A stretch of DNA of 64,000 nucleotides. Source: Membranipora membranacea. Taxonomy: Eukaryota; Bryozoa; Gymnolaemata; Cheilostomatida; Membraniporidae. Below are positions 1-14,400 of this stretch, in pieces. Made by a program: the position numbers and the translations under genes. Below the pieces are notes generated by a model. The model saw nothing but the letters and a program-made list of their open reading frames with translations. It was not told where the DNA came from and ran no database searches. The stretch lies in NCBI GenBank assembly GCA_914767715.1, contig OU612066.1:12405001-12469000 (forward strand). The letters are read 5' to 3'. Every line of letters begins with the position of its first letter. Position 1 is the stretch's first letter.

Positions 1-3000
1 AGCCACTCCTGTTTGTCAGATAACATAGGAAGATGAGTGAAAGTAAACTTATTTAGCAACCAACTCATAGATAATAGCGATGACCCAGATTTAAGAATTT
101 TGACGAAATACTTGAGATAACTCATCTCTTTGAAGTCATTGTGTACCCGACTAACGGTAGGAAAACTTGAAGTAAATTGCGATTCCATGATAATAACAAA
201 ATATTCAAAGTCAATCTGAACAGTAGTATCAGAGACTATAGATAATATAATATATCCATAGTCTCTGGTAGTATGAGTATAGAGTCCATATGCAACCATA
301 AAAACCTTTCCCAGCCCACAATGCTTTGGGCGCTTTCCAAATCTAGGTGCAGCCTTGTAGTGACTACTGCACTGATATATAGATTAGTATTAGTAGCTCG
401 TGGCACATTGTTTTTGCATCATTATCATAATAATGCAGTTATGACTAGGAAAGTGACCAATGTATTACACTTTCTCAACTCTCTATCTAACGGATGCAGA
501 GCGTGAGAAGATATATATCAGTGTCACAGTGTGTCATTTAGCTAAGTGATATAATAATGGATTAGTAACCGTTAATTAATTAGTGTGGATTATCTCCGGA
601 ACAAGAATTTGGACTTAGTGACATTAACGGCATCGCATCGGCAATGCAGCATAAGATTAGTGAGTCAGCTTAAGATCAACTAAGTTAAGTCTTGATGCAA
701 AAAGTGAATTTCGAACTTGACTCATTCTTGACAAAATGGACTTTGATGGGGGAGGGGGGGCTGAACAAAATAAAACTACAGCTACCACTTGTACATCACA
801 ACTCCATTCACTATGACCCTGGCCAACCTCAAAATACTGCTGGTACAGTTTCAAATCGAAAACAGGCCTAGTTCTAGCAAAGAGTATTTAGTATCATTTG
901 GTCTAGCTGGTGGTCTGAAGAAAGGTATCAAATTAGCAATGTTTGTTTACTCCAAATAAACAAAACCTGATTAGATTTGATGCAAGTGTATATAATATTA
1001 ATTACATATTGAAAGCCCTAACCATAGGTGACAGCATTCAACCACAACTTAGTACAAATAACATATACTGCTGCCTTTGTAAACTACCTGCCCTGCAGCG
1101 GATTTTTTCAGACAATGGGCAGATTAAGCTTACAGAAATACCATCATATTGTTTGAGAAACTCCTTGTTATCGCATACATTGTCAATTGTAACATGCAAC
1201 ATTAGCGTTGGAAGATAGCATCAGTTCCAGTTCTTAGATTTCATCTGCAGCTGCAAGGGAGATAGACAAATTACATTAGCTGGTTTTATGGGAGATCATT
1301 AATTATATGGATAGAAATTATACCCTTTTGTGTAATTACCAGAGCTAAAATACAGGCAGCCATCAGCAATGATAATAGTTAATGATGAGTATTAGTTTAT
1401 CATCCAACCTACATAATTGAAGCTGTTTCTCCAAATAGCCCATGCAATTAATCCTGTTTTCTTTGTAACCATTGGCAAGGGTTTACCATAAATTGGTATT
1501 TTCGATCTGGAAATAAATTGAATTGGATGTTTGTGATGATCTAATGAAATAAACTGTTTCCCATGTCCACCCTATATTGAAGAGCTCTTAGTAGATACTT
1601 TGAAGTTTTCAGACTACTCATACCATCACCAAGACAACTTTGATTAGACCCACTCATGAATGATCTTAGCCTACGGAACGGGAAATGAGCGTGTTATATA
1701 ATATTATATATTTCTTGACATATTTCTATCGCCACCGGAATAATAAAGTAATGAAAATTGACAGCTTGGTAGTTAGAAACAAATCATTGGTAAATTTCCT
1801 CTTCTTAGGGCTTCCAGGATATAGGGTAGCTGGTAGATTTGATAGGCTCTTTGTCTCTGGTCAGTTGTAAACCAGGCTATAGGATGGCATATGAAATACT
1901 ATCTAATGCCTCTATTGAGTGGTCAACATTTATTGTTTTGGGATGGTATAAGATACAATCTAGTGTTCTATTGAGTGGTCATTATTTCATCTCTGATTTT
2001 CTCCTATCACTCCTGGTTTTCGGTTGCGCATGCTGAAAGGTTGTTGACTCGTGAGATTAATTTGCTCAAGAGGGTAATTGCAGTAGTCTATCCAGCAAGC
2101 CATTTTCATTTCATGATCGTCTGGGAAATTCAAAGAAAGTTTAACCCTGCCCACAGCTTAGTACAGGAATACCGTTATATTTTGAGTGGAGAAATGATTA
2201 GCCTCATTACTGAACAAAGATCAGTGGCACGTGATCAAGGACTCAACCACAATGCCCCTCAAAGTTCGGTGACTTTTACTGAAGTGATTGTGGTTATATT
2301 TCATTAGTCACTGGGTTGTTTGCATGTTCGTGTACTAACAGGGAGCAATTTTGATAAGGGTTATTTGATACGGATCTTTTGTAACGGTAACACCAGGACA
2401 AATGTGTACTCTCTCTGTGATAATAAACACATTCAGATAATCACTTCGGACACAATCTTAGTCAACAAAAAGCTATGGAGTCTTACCGTTCTGAAACAAG
2501 TTTGCTGAATTTCACTTCTTTCAACATTCAGGTTAGAAAATGTGTCATCTTAAAACCACTGATTTGGTAGATGATAATTTAAATGTCTCATGTTTCACCA
2601 ATACAGAAGTTAATGTATTTGGTGCGTGCCAAATGTGAAAAACCAGGGAATTTTGCTAGTTCCCATGGTTGTTTGTTGGCTGGGAACCGAAGCAATTTTC
2701 AAACCATTGACATATTTTAGTGAAATTAAACTATAATGGTTATAGTTGTTGATATTAGCTCATCATTGCACCGAAATACACTGCCAAAAACTGCCTCGGA
2801 TATTTTATTAACAGCTCATCTGAGTTGAAGGTTTTTTTTCAAAATAGTCAAAAATAATTGCTCAAAGTTTCACATCAAGCTCTGCTCCATGGACCTGTGT
2901 TAGTTTTCTTTGAGATGATAGTGCTGCCATCAGCAGGGAGTGAGGGGGGAGTCTGTAATCAGCTAGAGCATCTGTTTACTTTCATAGCTATTGTAGTAGA

Positions 3001-5846
3001 TTTAAGGTCCTGTCTGCTGAGATAACAGGGCATTTAGAGGTTTTAACCTCACTTTATCAGACACAGGTATCCCGTGGCTTTGATCATTGAGACTAGACAG
3101 ACCTTCTGTTGTTTCTCAACCCTCTAATCTCTATTTGCAGAGCTTTGTAATTAGTTTTATCACGATCCATCTGCCATGGTTTGTAACATTTGTATCACTT
3201 TATGATACAAGCAAAAGTCAACTGAAAGTTTAGGGCTCACATTTTATCAGAGTTGGAAGTTTATTGTTATGGATTGATAATTGTGTTCTGTTTGTGAAGC
3301 ATGTTTTATTCAGCAGACATTTTGTTTGCTTACATCAGTTTTGGTGCTACAGGATGACCAGAACTGCCTCTGAAGTCTTTGATCTTCTATCGATCTTTAT
3401 TGATGGCCATTGATGAAATTTTGGCAGGCTGTGATCACTATGTAAAATACTAGTGCAAACTACTGTTGATGATGTGACACGGAGGGAAATGGAATATTGA
3501 AGATATCGCCAACCAGAACCAATAATAGACCATCATCCCATGATGAAAGCCATGCACATCATATAATCACCAAAATTAATCAGTCCGCAAAGGCTTCCTT
3601 CCAATATTTCAATATCATAGTTATGATATCACATAATTTTGTTGTAATTTCTGGTAAATTTGTTCAAGATTTCCTTGTGGTTTAAGCTGGAAAGGTTATT
3701 ACTGAGTGAATAGCCATAATTAGTATGACTAAGACATCGATCTGCTAAGATAATTTGTTACAAATTTGTCCCAGGTCCAGCAGCTGGCTTTTATATTTGG
3801 CTACTGAAGAACAGTCACTCACTGGATTGAAAGGGAAGCTTTTAATAAAAAAAAAAAGCACAAACAATTGGGCTCCGGAGAAAAACAATAGATGTTGAAT
3901 CACAAGTGAACAGTTCTTAATTTAGAGTGTGATTTAGTCAATACAGTAGTCTTTATGTAGGACCAAGGATTGCAACTGGGCAAACAAAACTTTTGTAATG
4001 AAGAGCAGCCATGGCATGGGAACTTGACAACAATTGAGTGGCACTTGAGTGAATCACTTGTTATTTGGGCTTCTGACATAGCTACTAATGGATGTCCTCT
4101 CAGAACTTAGCCCCTGAATCAACTACATATAGTAGGGTGGTGTCTTGACACCCGTTACTCCCTCATAGGATATGGAACTATGGTTCATTCAGTTGCGGGA
4201 TAATTATACCAATGTGCACCAATATAACACCGGATTCAGATATCAGATAGCGGTGTCAAGCTTCTGAGAGGGGCCCTGCACTCCGTCGCTGCTGTTGAAA
4301 TTGGTAATGCTAATGGCTTCCCAATCAATCCATGTGATGCAATCTTAAACATTATATCTCTAATTAGTACCAATTAGCTGGCAACGAAAACATAACAATT
4401 CTGTTTGACAAGATTAATTGTTCTGAGCGGAAGATGAATTTGATAATTTGCAAAGTATGACTTGAGGCTAGAATTAATCACTGTCAAGTAGTAGGTTAGC
4501 AGGCAGATGTGTCCTTTTGAGTGAGTCGGTTGGCTCTTGAATCAGAGAAGAAAAGTTTGTCATTTCACTGCCTCTCAAGTGAAGCAGGCCTTTTTGTTGC
4601 TCTTCACGGCCTTTTGTCGGTGCCTACTCATTGCTACTCAGTAACTTGATAGTCAGGTCAGACTTTTGTCTTTCTGCTTTGGCTTTTTGGACTCGGCTTG
4701 CTTTGTTTAAGTTTTTTATGTCGAATGCTTTTCTATCTCTGCAGACCCTTTGTAGTCTGGCGGCTCATTAGGGGCCTGTTTATGCATGATATGATAATAA
4801 CCAAATCAACTTTGTCTATTATTAATAAAGCATCTAGCATTTTTGTTGAGATGCAAAATTAATGAATTTTAACTAAGCGCTTGCAAGACTTTTTTCTAGC
4901 TGGTCTAATCATTTTAAATGATCACAAACATGGCATGTACAAAAGATCTATTGTTAGAAAGCACGCTGTTCTGAGACAGAGTCCCCAGTCTCAAGAGTCT
5001 TCCCAAAACATAACCCAGTGTCAAGTTTTGATGCCTTGGATAATTACAGTAGATTGAAATGTTGATCCTTTTTGTACATCGAGGCTGTTACTCCGAGGGT
5101 ATAACAGTGCAACTAAAGACTTCGTGTTTGCATCTTTGTGATTTCGTGTTAGCGCCTTGTCACCATCTCAGATTTGGTTATTGTTGTGAGATCAATGGAA
5201 GGAGTAAATCTGGCACCGGTTAAGGAAAAGGTCCGACAGCCTCTGTTCCATGATTATGATTTTATTTATACTTGTGCAGAGTTTATCTTAGGCTTTCCAG
5301 TTTGGTTCCTAGGCTCACAATTTGTCTGCTTATTCGTCTCATGCAGGACAAGGATTATTTTGAATGAACACTATCAATGACAATTCCTAGCTACTAAATT
5401 GCATTAAGCCATGTAGATTATATCATTTAGTTTAATCAAAGTATAGCTGAGTTAATGGATCTCAAGGACCTAAGCAGCTTTGACATTTTTCATGGTTTTA
5501 TGGTAGCAAATGGTATTCTATGACTCATTTTGAATGACAGCAATGTTCTAAAATATTTGTGTGACACATCTCATAGCTTGTGTTGCATTTAATTGTTGTG
5601 AATTATTGTGTTAATTCAAACCTAGAACAGCTACTGTGTTGTCAAAGTTATTTTGCAGGCACAGGTACTATATTCCCCACTTAAATCACCCACATTCCTC
5701 GAAATGAGGGCAGGCCATGACGTTAACACAAGTGGCAGATTTTTGTACCCGTTGACAGTAATCTGAGGTTTTATTATAGCAATTATTGACTATAATTTTG
5801 TTACAAATGTATCAAACTATAACCTGACGTCTCTTTTTACTTGTAG
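1..5846. other. Non-coding stretch upstream of the LZTS-like exon
   Basis: No gene can be supported here on either strand: open frames are short, lack recognisable domains and look random. It is probably intron and 5' flank of the LZTS-like gene that begins at 5847. One weak candidate for an upstream coding exon is 5195-5230: an ATG followed by 12 codons ending in AAG|GT in phase 0, which would join in frame to the exon at 5847. The donor is poor, so this is only a suggestion. Confidence 0.4.
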
Positions 5847-7043
5847 ACTGCAGGCAAAGCTGTGGTGAGACCGATTGCCTTCAAACCAGTAGTCAGCAGC
5901 AAACAGAACAACACCTCTACATCATACTGTAATAACCCACAGAGTCCTGAGACATATGGGTCATACGAAAAACCTCACATCGATGATGGCTATGCTTCAC
6001 AAGACAGCCGATCATGTAGCCATAACGGCACTATGAGAGACTCGTTTATATATGACACACGCCCAGCATCATATGACTCTAATGGATACCGAGATCAGAA
6101 GCCTGTTGATTGTTATCAGGTAACTCCGTCGCCAACTGACAATGTCGGACATTATGAGCAGCTTTTGCAGGAAAAGGAGCGAGAATTGGTTGTCCTGCGC
6201 GAAAGTATGGAGGCCAATGAGAAAGCCATTTTCCAAGTAAACGAGGAGAAGAGACTCAACTGGGAAAATCAGATGAAAGACTTGACCACTGAGTACCATC
6301 GTCGATTGAGGTTACAACAAGACCGAGCTTACAAAGCTGAGCAGGAGTTGCAAGACGAGATTAAGAAAATCAGTCTTGAAAATCAACAAATGAATGCTGA
6401 GCGTGATCAATTACAATCACAAAAAAGTCACAACTCACATTTACTCGAGCAAATCAAACAGCTACGCGCTAAAAACGATGACCTTTCAAACAGACTGACA
6501 AAGGTTTCATGTGACTGTGAAGTTTCACGTAAAAACGAGCAAGATAAGCAAGCCCGTATTCAGAATCTCGAAGAACTAGTCACTGTCATCAAAGCTGAAA
6601 ACATGAACCTCACCAATGAACTTGATGAGAAACGCAGGACAATAAAAAAATTAGAGCATGGTCAGGAGAAGGCAAAACCAAACAGCGATAATGAAATCCA
6701 ACGACTTGAACAGCTGTTAGCAGAGCGAGATATGGAGTTACGGCAGGAGCGAGAACATCACCTACATGATCGGGATATGTGGGAGCAAGAGAAGAAAAAA
6801 GTTTTGCAATATCAACGCCAACTGCAATCAAACTACATCCAAATGTGCCGACGCAATAGCGACCTTGAGTCATCAAAATCTCCCCCAACCTCCCATCCCT
6901 CTCCTACCCGACCTCACAACAAAAATGACCCTGCTACAGCGGCAGATAAACAATCAAATCACTTCTACCCATCTAGACCAGCGGCGCAGGACAAGGCGAG
7001 CTTCAGAGCTCAGCTTGAGTCCACCCCTGAATCATTGTGTTAG
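5847..7043 (+). CDS. LZTS/Fez1-family leucine-zipper coiled-coil protein, last coding exon (partial)
   Basis: About 398 codons in a single terminal exon. The exon must be spliced in: a pyrimidine-rich acceptor ends at 5846, the in-frame codon before it is TAG, and no ATG stands at the exon start. Near the N-terminus the motif VRPIAFKPV matches the conserved 'RPxAFKPV' block of LZTS and N4BP3 proteins. From about residue 85 to 325 there is an almost unbroken heptad coiled coil rich in E, Q, K and L. It ends in YQRQLQSNYIQMCRRNSDLE, the hallmark C-terminal block of the Fez1 domain. A proline- and serine-rich tail of about 50 residues follows. Family members act in the cytoplasm and at centrosomes or synapses as scaffolds. 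The role in this animal is inferred from family only. Which LZTS/N4BP3 paralogue it corresponds to cannot be said; upstream exons are not identified. Confidence 0.85.
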   Translation, partial: TAGKAVVRPIAFKPVVSSKQNNTSTSYCNNPQSPETYGSYEKPHIDDGYASQDSRSCSHNGTMRDSFIYDTRPASYDSNGYRDQKPVDCYQVTPSPTDNVGHYEQLLQEKERELVVLRESMEANEKAIFQVNEEKRLNWENQMKDLTTEYHRRLRLQQDRAYKAEQELQDEIKKISLENQQMNAERDQLQSQKSHNSHLLEQIKQLRAKNDDLSNRLTKVSCDCEVSRKNEQDKQARIQNLEELVTVIKAENMNLTNELDEKRRTIKKLEHGQEKAKPNSDNEIQRLEQLLAERDMELRQEREHHLHDRDMWEQEKKKVLQYQRQLQSNYIQMCRRNSDLESSKSPPTSHPSPTRPHNKNDPATAADKQSNHFYPSRPAAQDKASFRAQLESTPESLC

Positions 7044-8425
7044 TACTCAGTTTTTCATGGTTAAGTTTTTTTCTATTATATACTATACTTTGCCTCTCAT
7101 TTCAGCTTCATTTTTGCAACTGTGTGGTTACAATTAGGACTACACCTATTACCGCCACAAGTATTTTTATCACTCACATTGCAGAGTTATCCAACCAGGC
7201 AGGACCAACTCCCAGGGTTTTTCGTACTTTCTCTTTCTACTCTCTCTTTGTTTTTTAGCCTTACTTTGTACAGAGTTTAACTGTAAAATACTTGTATCAT
7301 GTATGTTCTCATTTCTATTCGGTGCTGAATAGTTATTATTCTTGTACTATACCGCAGATATTGAAGTTTTTTTTATTCGCAATTTCTATATGTTATAAAT
7401 AAGCTTTCTCGTTGTGTTCTTTCTTTATTTATGACATATTACATTCAATAATAATATCTAATATGAAAAAATTACAAATTCGACAATACAGATGCATAAA
7501 TGTTTTATACATATAAGTGAAAAGCAATGACATCACAGGTTGGGTTGAGGATGGGAACTGATTACATAAAAAAATGGCAAAATTATTACGAACTTATAAG
7601 TGATAAAGAATGTCATGGTGTATAGATTATAGACGTTTCCATCGGCATAGCTAATATGATCGTGTCATTTCCTAGCTCCTATCACCTGTCAGTAACTTGT
7701 AGGTTTTTTCTGTGGGAACACTACCTTATGTAATAAGATGAGCCATTGTTCATGGGATTAGCTATGCCAAGAAACACTAAAAATGCATGGTAAATTACTG
7801 TCTCATCTGGCAAATTGCTTCTGGATCAGGTCAAAATGACAGTTGTAGAAAATTTCAGAACAAAGGCCAATTAAGAGAAGTCAATCAACAACAAAATCTA
7901 AAAACCAGTCCAGTGACGCAAAATGTTCTAAAAGGTTAATCTGCCTTGCCTTTCAAGACGGGAGTTCATCATTCTGGGAAAAACAATACAGGACGACATG
8001 CCCCACAAGTTTTCAAAGTCATGCGCGATATTGCACACCTCACAAAGCCATGTGGCTAAAAATAGAGCAGGGTGTGTACTTCCAACAATAAAATAATCTC
8101 AGTAATCTGCAGATCTTTATAAATATAAGATTCTTAATCTGGTGGGAATTACACCTCCCTAAATAGAAACTCTATGTTACATCGGACAAAATATGACTTG
8201 AACTGTGAGAACACTATATTTCATCACAAATCATTGATTACGATATTCATAAATACAGAAGTTGCGTGCTCATGATTTCAACAGTCAGAACTGCGAGCAT
8301 AGAACCCAATTTCGAGTCTAAATCTTTGTCATAGTTGCTTTGATTGCCAAAGATAAAACTGTATACACAGTATAACTATTATGTATTGCACTGAGATGTC
8401 TTAGTAAGGAGATTACATTATATGG
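7044..8425. other. Convergent 3' flanks of the LZTS-like and kelch-like genes
   Basis: AT-rich non-coding sequence between two convergent genes. It probably holds both 3' UTRs. No coding frame or repeat was recognised. A minus-strand AATAAA (TTTATT at about 7424) could serve the kelch gene, but it lies 1 kb from the stop, so it is uncertain. Confidence 0.4.
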
Positions 8426-11400
8426 TTATGCTGCTGCCGATCGAGGCTGACTCTCACCAGAATCACCAGTCGCTAAGTCAGCATTCTCCACAGTCTTAGC
8501 GTTATGAATATCATCAGCATCAGGTAAAGGTGATGATTTGGATACATCGTTGGGCATAAACTTAGGATAATACATTCGCAGTTTGACGAGCTTGACAAAG
8601 TCGTTACCGCAGAATGCTCCCTGTACCAGCTCATTGGTGGAGAGGTGGAACTCGTGAAGGTATTTACTGCTGTAGGTACCGCCTGAAATATTGTAAACAG
8701 TACCAGTATAACTCATGATGAAATATAGGGGTGAAAATACATGACGCTCCATGAATAATTCGGTCAAAGGAACAAACCAGATACAGAATGTGGCACAACA
8801 AACTTATACGAGCCAAATCATGTAGATATAGCCTTGTCACGCCGCCCAAAATAAAAAAAAGTGGCCGCTTGACAAGGCTAATGTAGATATGGGACGTGTG
8901 TATCAGGTATGATGATATAAAACGTATCTCTAGATTCAGAAGACCTTGTACAGATATACTACCAGCTATATGATATTAGCTACCTTCCTCAGTATCTAAC
9001 ATCCCAAGGTTTAGTGTAGTAGTCGACACAAGCCAAAACACATTCCTCTAAACTCAATACGAAGAGCTTATCAGTATGACATTCAGACAACATAGACATA
9101 TTAACTTACCGAGTAGGTACGCAACATCATCAATGATAGCCACAGTTCTGTGAATGTGTCCAAATTCTGAAGGGGTGTCTGCAAGCGGTGTCCATTTATC
9201 TTCTACAGGATCATAGACCTCATTCCCTACACAATTCTGCATACCTGGGAGATAAAGAAACACATTTTGAGATCATTTTCTTTGATTTTTTAAGATACAA
9301 TTATTTTTGTAACTTACAACATAGAGTTCAGGTCATAAATACATGCATACATTACATACATAGCACATGTATACATATGTTTGGCAGAGGGGTTTGATTG
9401 GGCAGATACAAAAAATTAAGCCCTGAAATGGCATGTTTTGATCATGTTAGTTGACTTACTCCAAAGTACTAACGACAACTTTATGCAATCACTACACCTG
9501 ACATTGAGATTAGTAAACAGTGTTGTGCAATATATCATTACAAATGGATCTCAAGGCCCTGGTTTAGATATAAATGTCTATGACAAGAAGTGAGCAGTGA
9601 CTGAAACCCCTGCAGATTAATTGGTCTAGGCAAGTTGCATCACCACTTTAAAAAGTACAAACCCCTCATTAGGGGCCATAACACTATGAATAAAAGCACG
9701 ATCATCATCCCTGCAGGGGTTTAACATGTATATCTATTGACATAGTGCACTCATTGCAAGACCAAAGATGACATCCTAATTTACATCAGCAGGTGTTTTG
9801 AGCCTGTCTTAGCTGTTTGGATATGATCTTTACTAGTCGCTATAATCGCAGATTATTGGCATCCTACAGGAATCGATAGCACTAAAATGTTCTGAAATAT
9901 TCAGGAATTTACTAATGCATACAGCAAACATTGTGATATTTACATAATATTTACAGAGCAGAGTTTGAATTTGTTATGCACTTGTAGGATATGCATATAG
10001 GTGAGCGCAGAATAACTAATCGGAGTAGTATTTGTCTCACTGTCCATTAAAAACTAACAGTAAACAATCACTATGAGCAATATTTATTAAATAGTTACCC
10101 TTTCCTGCAAGTAGAGGGGACAACTCCTACTATAAGAACATATTGCAAAGTATTTCCCTACCTAGAGACAGATCTTCGAGATCTCCCGCGGTGTATCCTC
10201 CCATTGCATATATCTTATCATTGTAAGTAAACATGGCGTGTGATTGTCTTCTAGTGATCATTGAAGCTTTCCTAGTCCAGCTGTCCTCACCCGGTGTCCA
10301 GCAGTAACAATATCCTACCTAAATATCAAAATTTATTAATTAGGAAATACAACTTCTATGAAAACGTCTTTGGACAATGACTTAGTTTGAGCATCAGTCT
10401 GGTCTATTAACGCAGCAGGAACAGCAAAACAGCTATATACCAAGTTCCATTATGCTGTATGACTTACAAGTCTAAGGATATTGAGCAGTACCATGATTAA
10501 GGCTTTTCAGACAGGCTATAGTTGCTTCACTCATCTGGTAATGATGTTTTGGCGCTGCATTGTATCATCCTCATATTTTTATAATCCCTGTACTGCCAAA
10601 GGGTAAAGATGTGTGCTTAAATATATACGACATTTGCAGAACACTTCCCAGCATGCAAAGCACTTATCATACTTACCGGTACAGGATCGGAGAGATTGTC
10701 AGTAACACCGCCAGTGATGTAGATAGTACCATTAATTGTGCAGGCAGAGTGAGCGTATACTCCATATGGTAAGGCTGGTATAACACTCCACAAATCTGTC
10801 TCTGGGTCATAACTAGCAATCAGCAATTGAAATGGGCATTAGACAAGCAAAATTGAAATAATATATAGTTATAATATATACTTTAGATCTAGGTTGTTTG
10901 ACTGAGGCATTCTTTTGAAGAAGTCTTGCTACCTACGGGAAAGTCTATATTTGGAACAAGTGACTTTTGTATTAACCTGTTGAGCTCTCTAACATAAGCT
11001 TACATAGTTCATTGAATGTTGTTGTTTGCAAAACTTTTGCAGATATTTACAAACATAACATACCATTCACAGGCCCGTAGACAGATATTTGAAGGTGGGG
11101 CAGTAGGTTCGTCTGCTCCTGATGCTCTATTGGTTACTGCAACTTCTTCATTCTGAGCTGCCTCCCCTGTATTAGCCCCCCAATCCTCAGATACAGTCAA
11201 TATTTGAATGGCAGCTGTAGCAATACTCTCATGAGTTGATACAGTCGAGCCACCGAGAACATAAAGTTTATTATTCATTGCCACTGTGGGAAAATTCTCT
11301 CTACTGTAATTCATAGGGTGTACCTCTATCCACATTCTTAGCCTTGGATCGAACATGTGTGCAGAGTTTATTGGCTGCAGGGTAGTATCATAGCCACCCA

Positions 11401-14400
11401 CACAATATAGGAAGTCACCTGTGAAAGAAACGTAAGATTTAATTATTTAAAAGCATCATAGTTGCACCAATGATCCCTCAGGTTGTGCTCTGACCTGCCT
11501 AAAAATTGAGAGCAACTTAGTGCCGAATATGGCGGCCGCGCCCCTAATGAACCTTAATTTCTCAGTCTTTGGACAAAGACAAAAGTTTTGAATTTTTTAA
11601 AGTATTTCGTGTACATGTCAATTTCAAAAAGCTGTGTACACTATACACCATTTAACATTGTGTGCATTTAGACTTACAAAAAGTATAATTAAAACTACAG
11701 CATCAAAAATTTATGGATTACCTAGAGCGACAAGACTAGTAAAATCGACGACAGAACCCCGCTCCAGTAATCCTAAAGGTTCCTGATGTAAATAAGGATT
11801 GTTTAGGTCTATATTCTGTAGACTATCTGAGTTCCACTCTGATATAAGCACCATTACTTCTCTCCCACCTCGTCCAGATATGTCCTCGTCATCACCCAGT
11901 ACACTCCACCTGCAGCAGAATAATATATATAAATAATGAAATAAAGCCCATTATATATGCATATATATATATATATATAATGGGCTTTATTTCATTAATC
12001 AAGATTTTAAACAGAAGAAAAATCCATTACTTAAGAAATGTGAGAGCTTGTTGAGTAAAATGTATACTGTGTAGTGGTAGGTTTATAGACTAAGGGATGG
12101 GCGGGGCTGTTTATGTATCAATGTCTCAACGCAGTGAGGAAACTACCATAACTCATACACACAATATTTGGGGAATCAGATAAATTCTTCTTGCAATGTG
12201 GCTTGAACATCTTGTTTGTTAGTTGAAACGTAGCCTGAGAGTCTAACATTGTCACTAGGTAGGAAACAGGCTCACACTAACTGTTCAGGAGGCGCAGCGC
12301 ATGAAAATTATTATCAAAAATTCATTACATATGAAACACATATTGTATATACATTGCTTATATTTTTTATACATTGCAATATACATATTTATATGAATTT
12401 ATATGAAATATAATATTATACATATTGCATGATATGTTGTGCTTCTATTTATATACAAATATCATTATAATATAGTATTATACTTTAATTTTTATACAGG
12501 TAGTATGTCATATACTACATACTTGTTGGGGTTGAGCCAGAGTTGTTTAGCTTTATCCACACATTGTTGAACTCCTTTATAAGAGATTAAAGCGTCAGGG
12601 ATATTATCCAGCTCTTCAGAGGAGAATAAGTGATACTTTATCAGAGTCAGCAGGTCAGCTAGATACTGCTCTCTTGTCTGAGGAGGGAAAAAACACAACA
12701 GCATACAAAATATTAATATTCATAAACAGTGAATCGAACTATGTTATGCCAATTTGGAAGCAATTTTGCAAGACGCTTTACTCGTTAGAAGTTTTTCCCT
12801 AGCAAATGAACTAGTATACAAAACTGGTACAAAACTTGAAACTTTGAGTGAGCCGGCCAAAGCTATTGTAATTAGGGTCAGCTAAAAGTAATGCATTAAT
12901 ATCACCTTTGAAATGATTAAAGTTAAAGACAGAGTATTTGCATGAAGAAATTTGTAGGCCTATATGGCAAAGGCTGAAATAGTGATATGGCTAGCTAACT
13001 TTCATTCAACCTCATTACATTTTTTAAACTCTAACCTTAGCTGGTTTTGATTGGTGCTAGCTAAATTAAAGTCACCGACAAACCAGCTAAACTAAAAAAA
13101 ATAGCTAATGATCTTCTCCTCCAAGTTACTTACCTGGAAATCAGCATTAGCCCAGTCTACAATCATACCGAGTACCATCTCCTCAGGTAGATCTATATAA
13201 TACTCTCCAGAGATTAGCTGGGCTAATATCTCATATGGGAGTTGTGACACCTTACCCTCATCCATCAACCTGATGGCATTCAGTCCAATAAAGGAGTACA
13301 TGTCTGATACTAAATCTGAAAATGGGAAGATAATTCTAGGAGAGAAGAAAATAATTATCGTTTTTCTGGTATATTTACCACATGGTTTATGATTTGGAAT
13401 CTAATTCGGTTTGGATTTGCCATAAAATAAGCATGTGAAACACAATTATTACCGCTACACGGTTATGATTGGGAAGAAATTTGCTACCATGGGTTCCAGA
13501 TGCAGATGCGCTTCATCAGGAAACTGCCAAGGGAATATAAGATGTTATCATTGCCATCAATGAATGAGGTGTAACAAATGCTATCAGCAAGAGAGGTATT
13601 AGTCATTTTGTAAACAATTCCAGTATATGATACTTACCAAGCAGACAGTAAGTATCAGCGAGATTGAGTATTTGTAGGCAGTTGTCTACAGTGAGGTGAC
13701 GCATCAGATAGTTACAGCATACTTTGGTCAACCACTCTACCTACAAATACAAAAAGAATATAGGAATACATATATGTAGTATTTCCAATTCTCTAGTTTA
13801 GATTCTGAAAAGCTAAACAATAGCCAAAGCAATAATACGATAGAATATACATTTGCTTCTATTCTTTTTTTTTCTCATAATATAAACTACATGCTCTCAA
13901 TGCAAACAAAGCAACAGCCATACTTGAATTGGGGAGTTGTTCTCGTCCAGTCATGAAGACAACTCCAAAATGTGAAGACTACAGTACTTATTTACCATAT
14001 TAAACCCCTACTATGGTGGAGCAATACTCACATGAAAAAAACGGCTAGCTTCTAAGCAATGTTCCACACTTTCCATCACCAGAGTTATATGCCCATGGTA
14101 GAAATACTCGAGCATTATCTGGAAACCACCTAGAGAAATCCCCTTCAGCTCAATGTAGTCTTTTCCTTTCTCAGCCATATCATGAGAAAACATGGCCGAA
14201 AAATAGTCACTGGCTGATGACAAAACATCTTTATGAGCTTTGAAGTACTCGTTCGCTGCAATAAGAAATACAGAAACTAAAGAAAAACTGTTCGGATGTT
14301 TTAAGTTGTTAACCAGAATAAGCAACTTAAGTGATACTACATTGCAGTAGGTCTGCTCAAAAGTATTCTCCAATGGCACTTCAATACACATGCTGACAAA

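Noticed and set aside
1-5173. Several short open frames on both strands as genes
   Set aside because: All are under about 110 codons, without domains or splice signals, as expected by chance.
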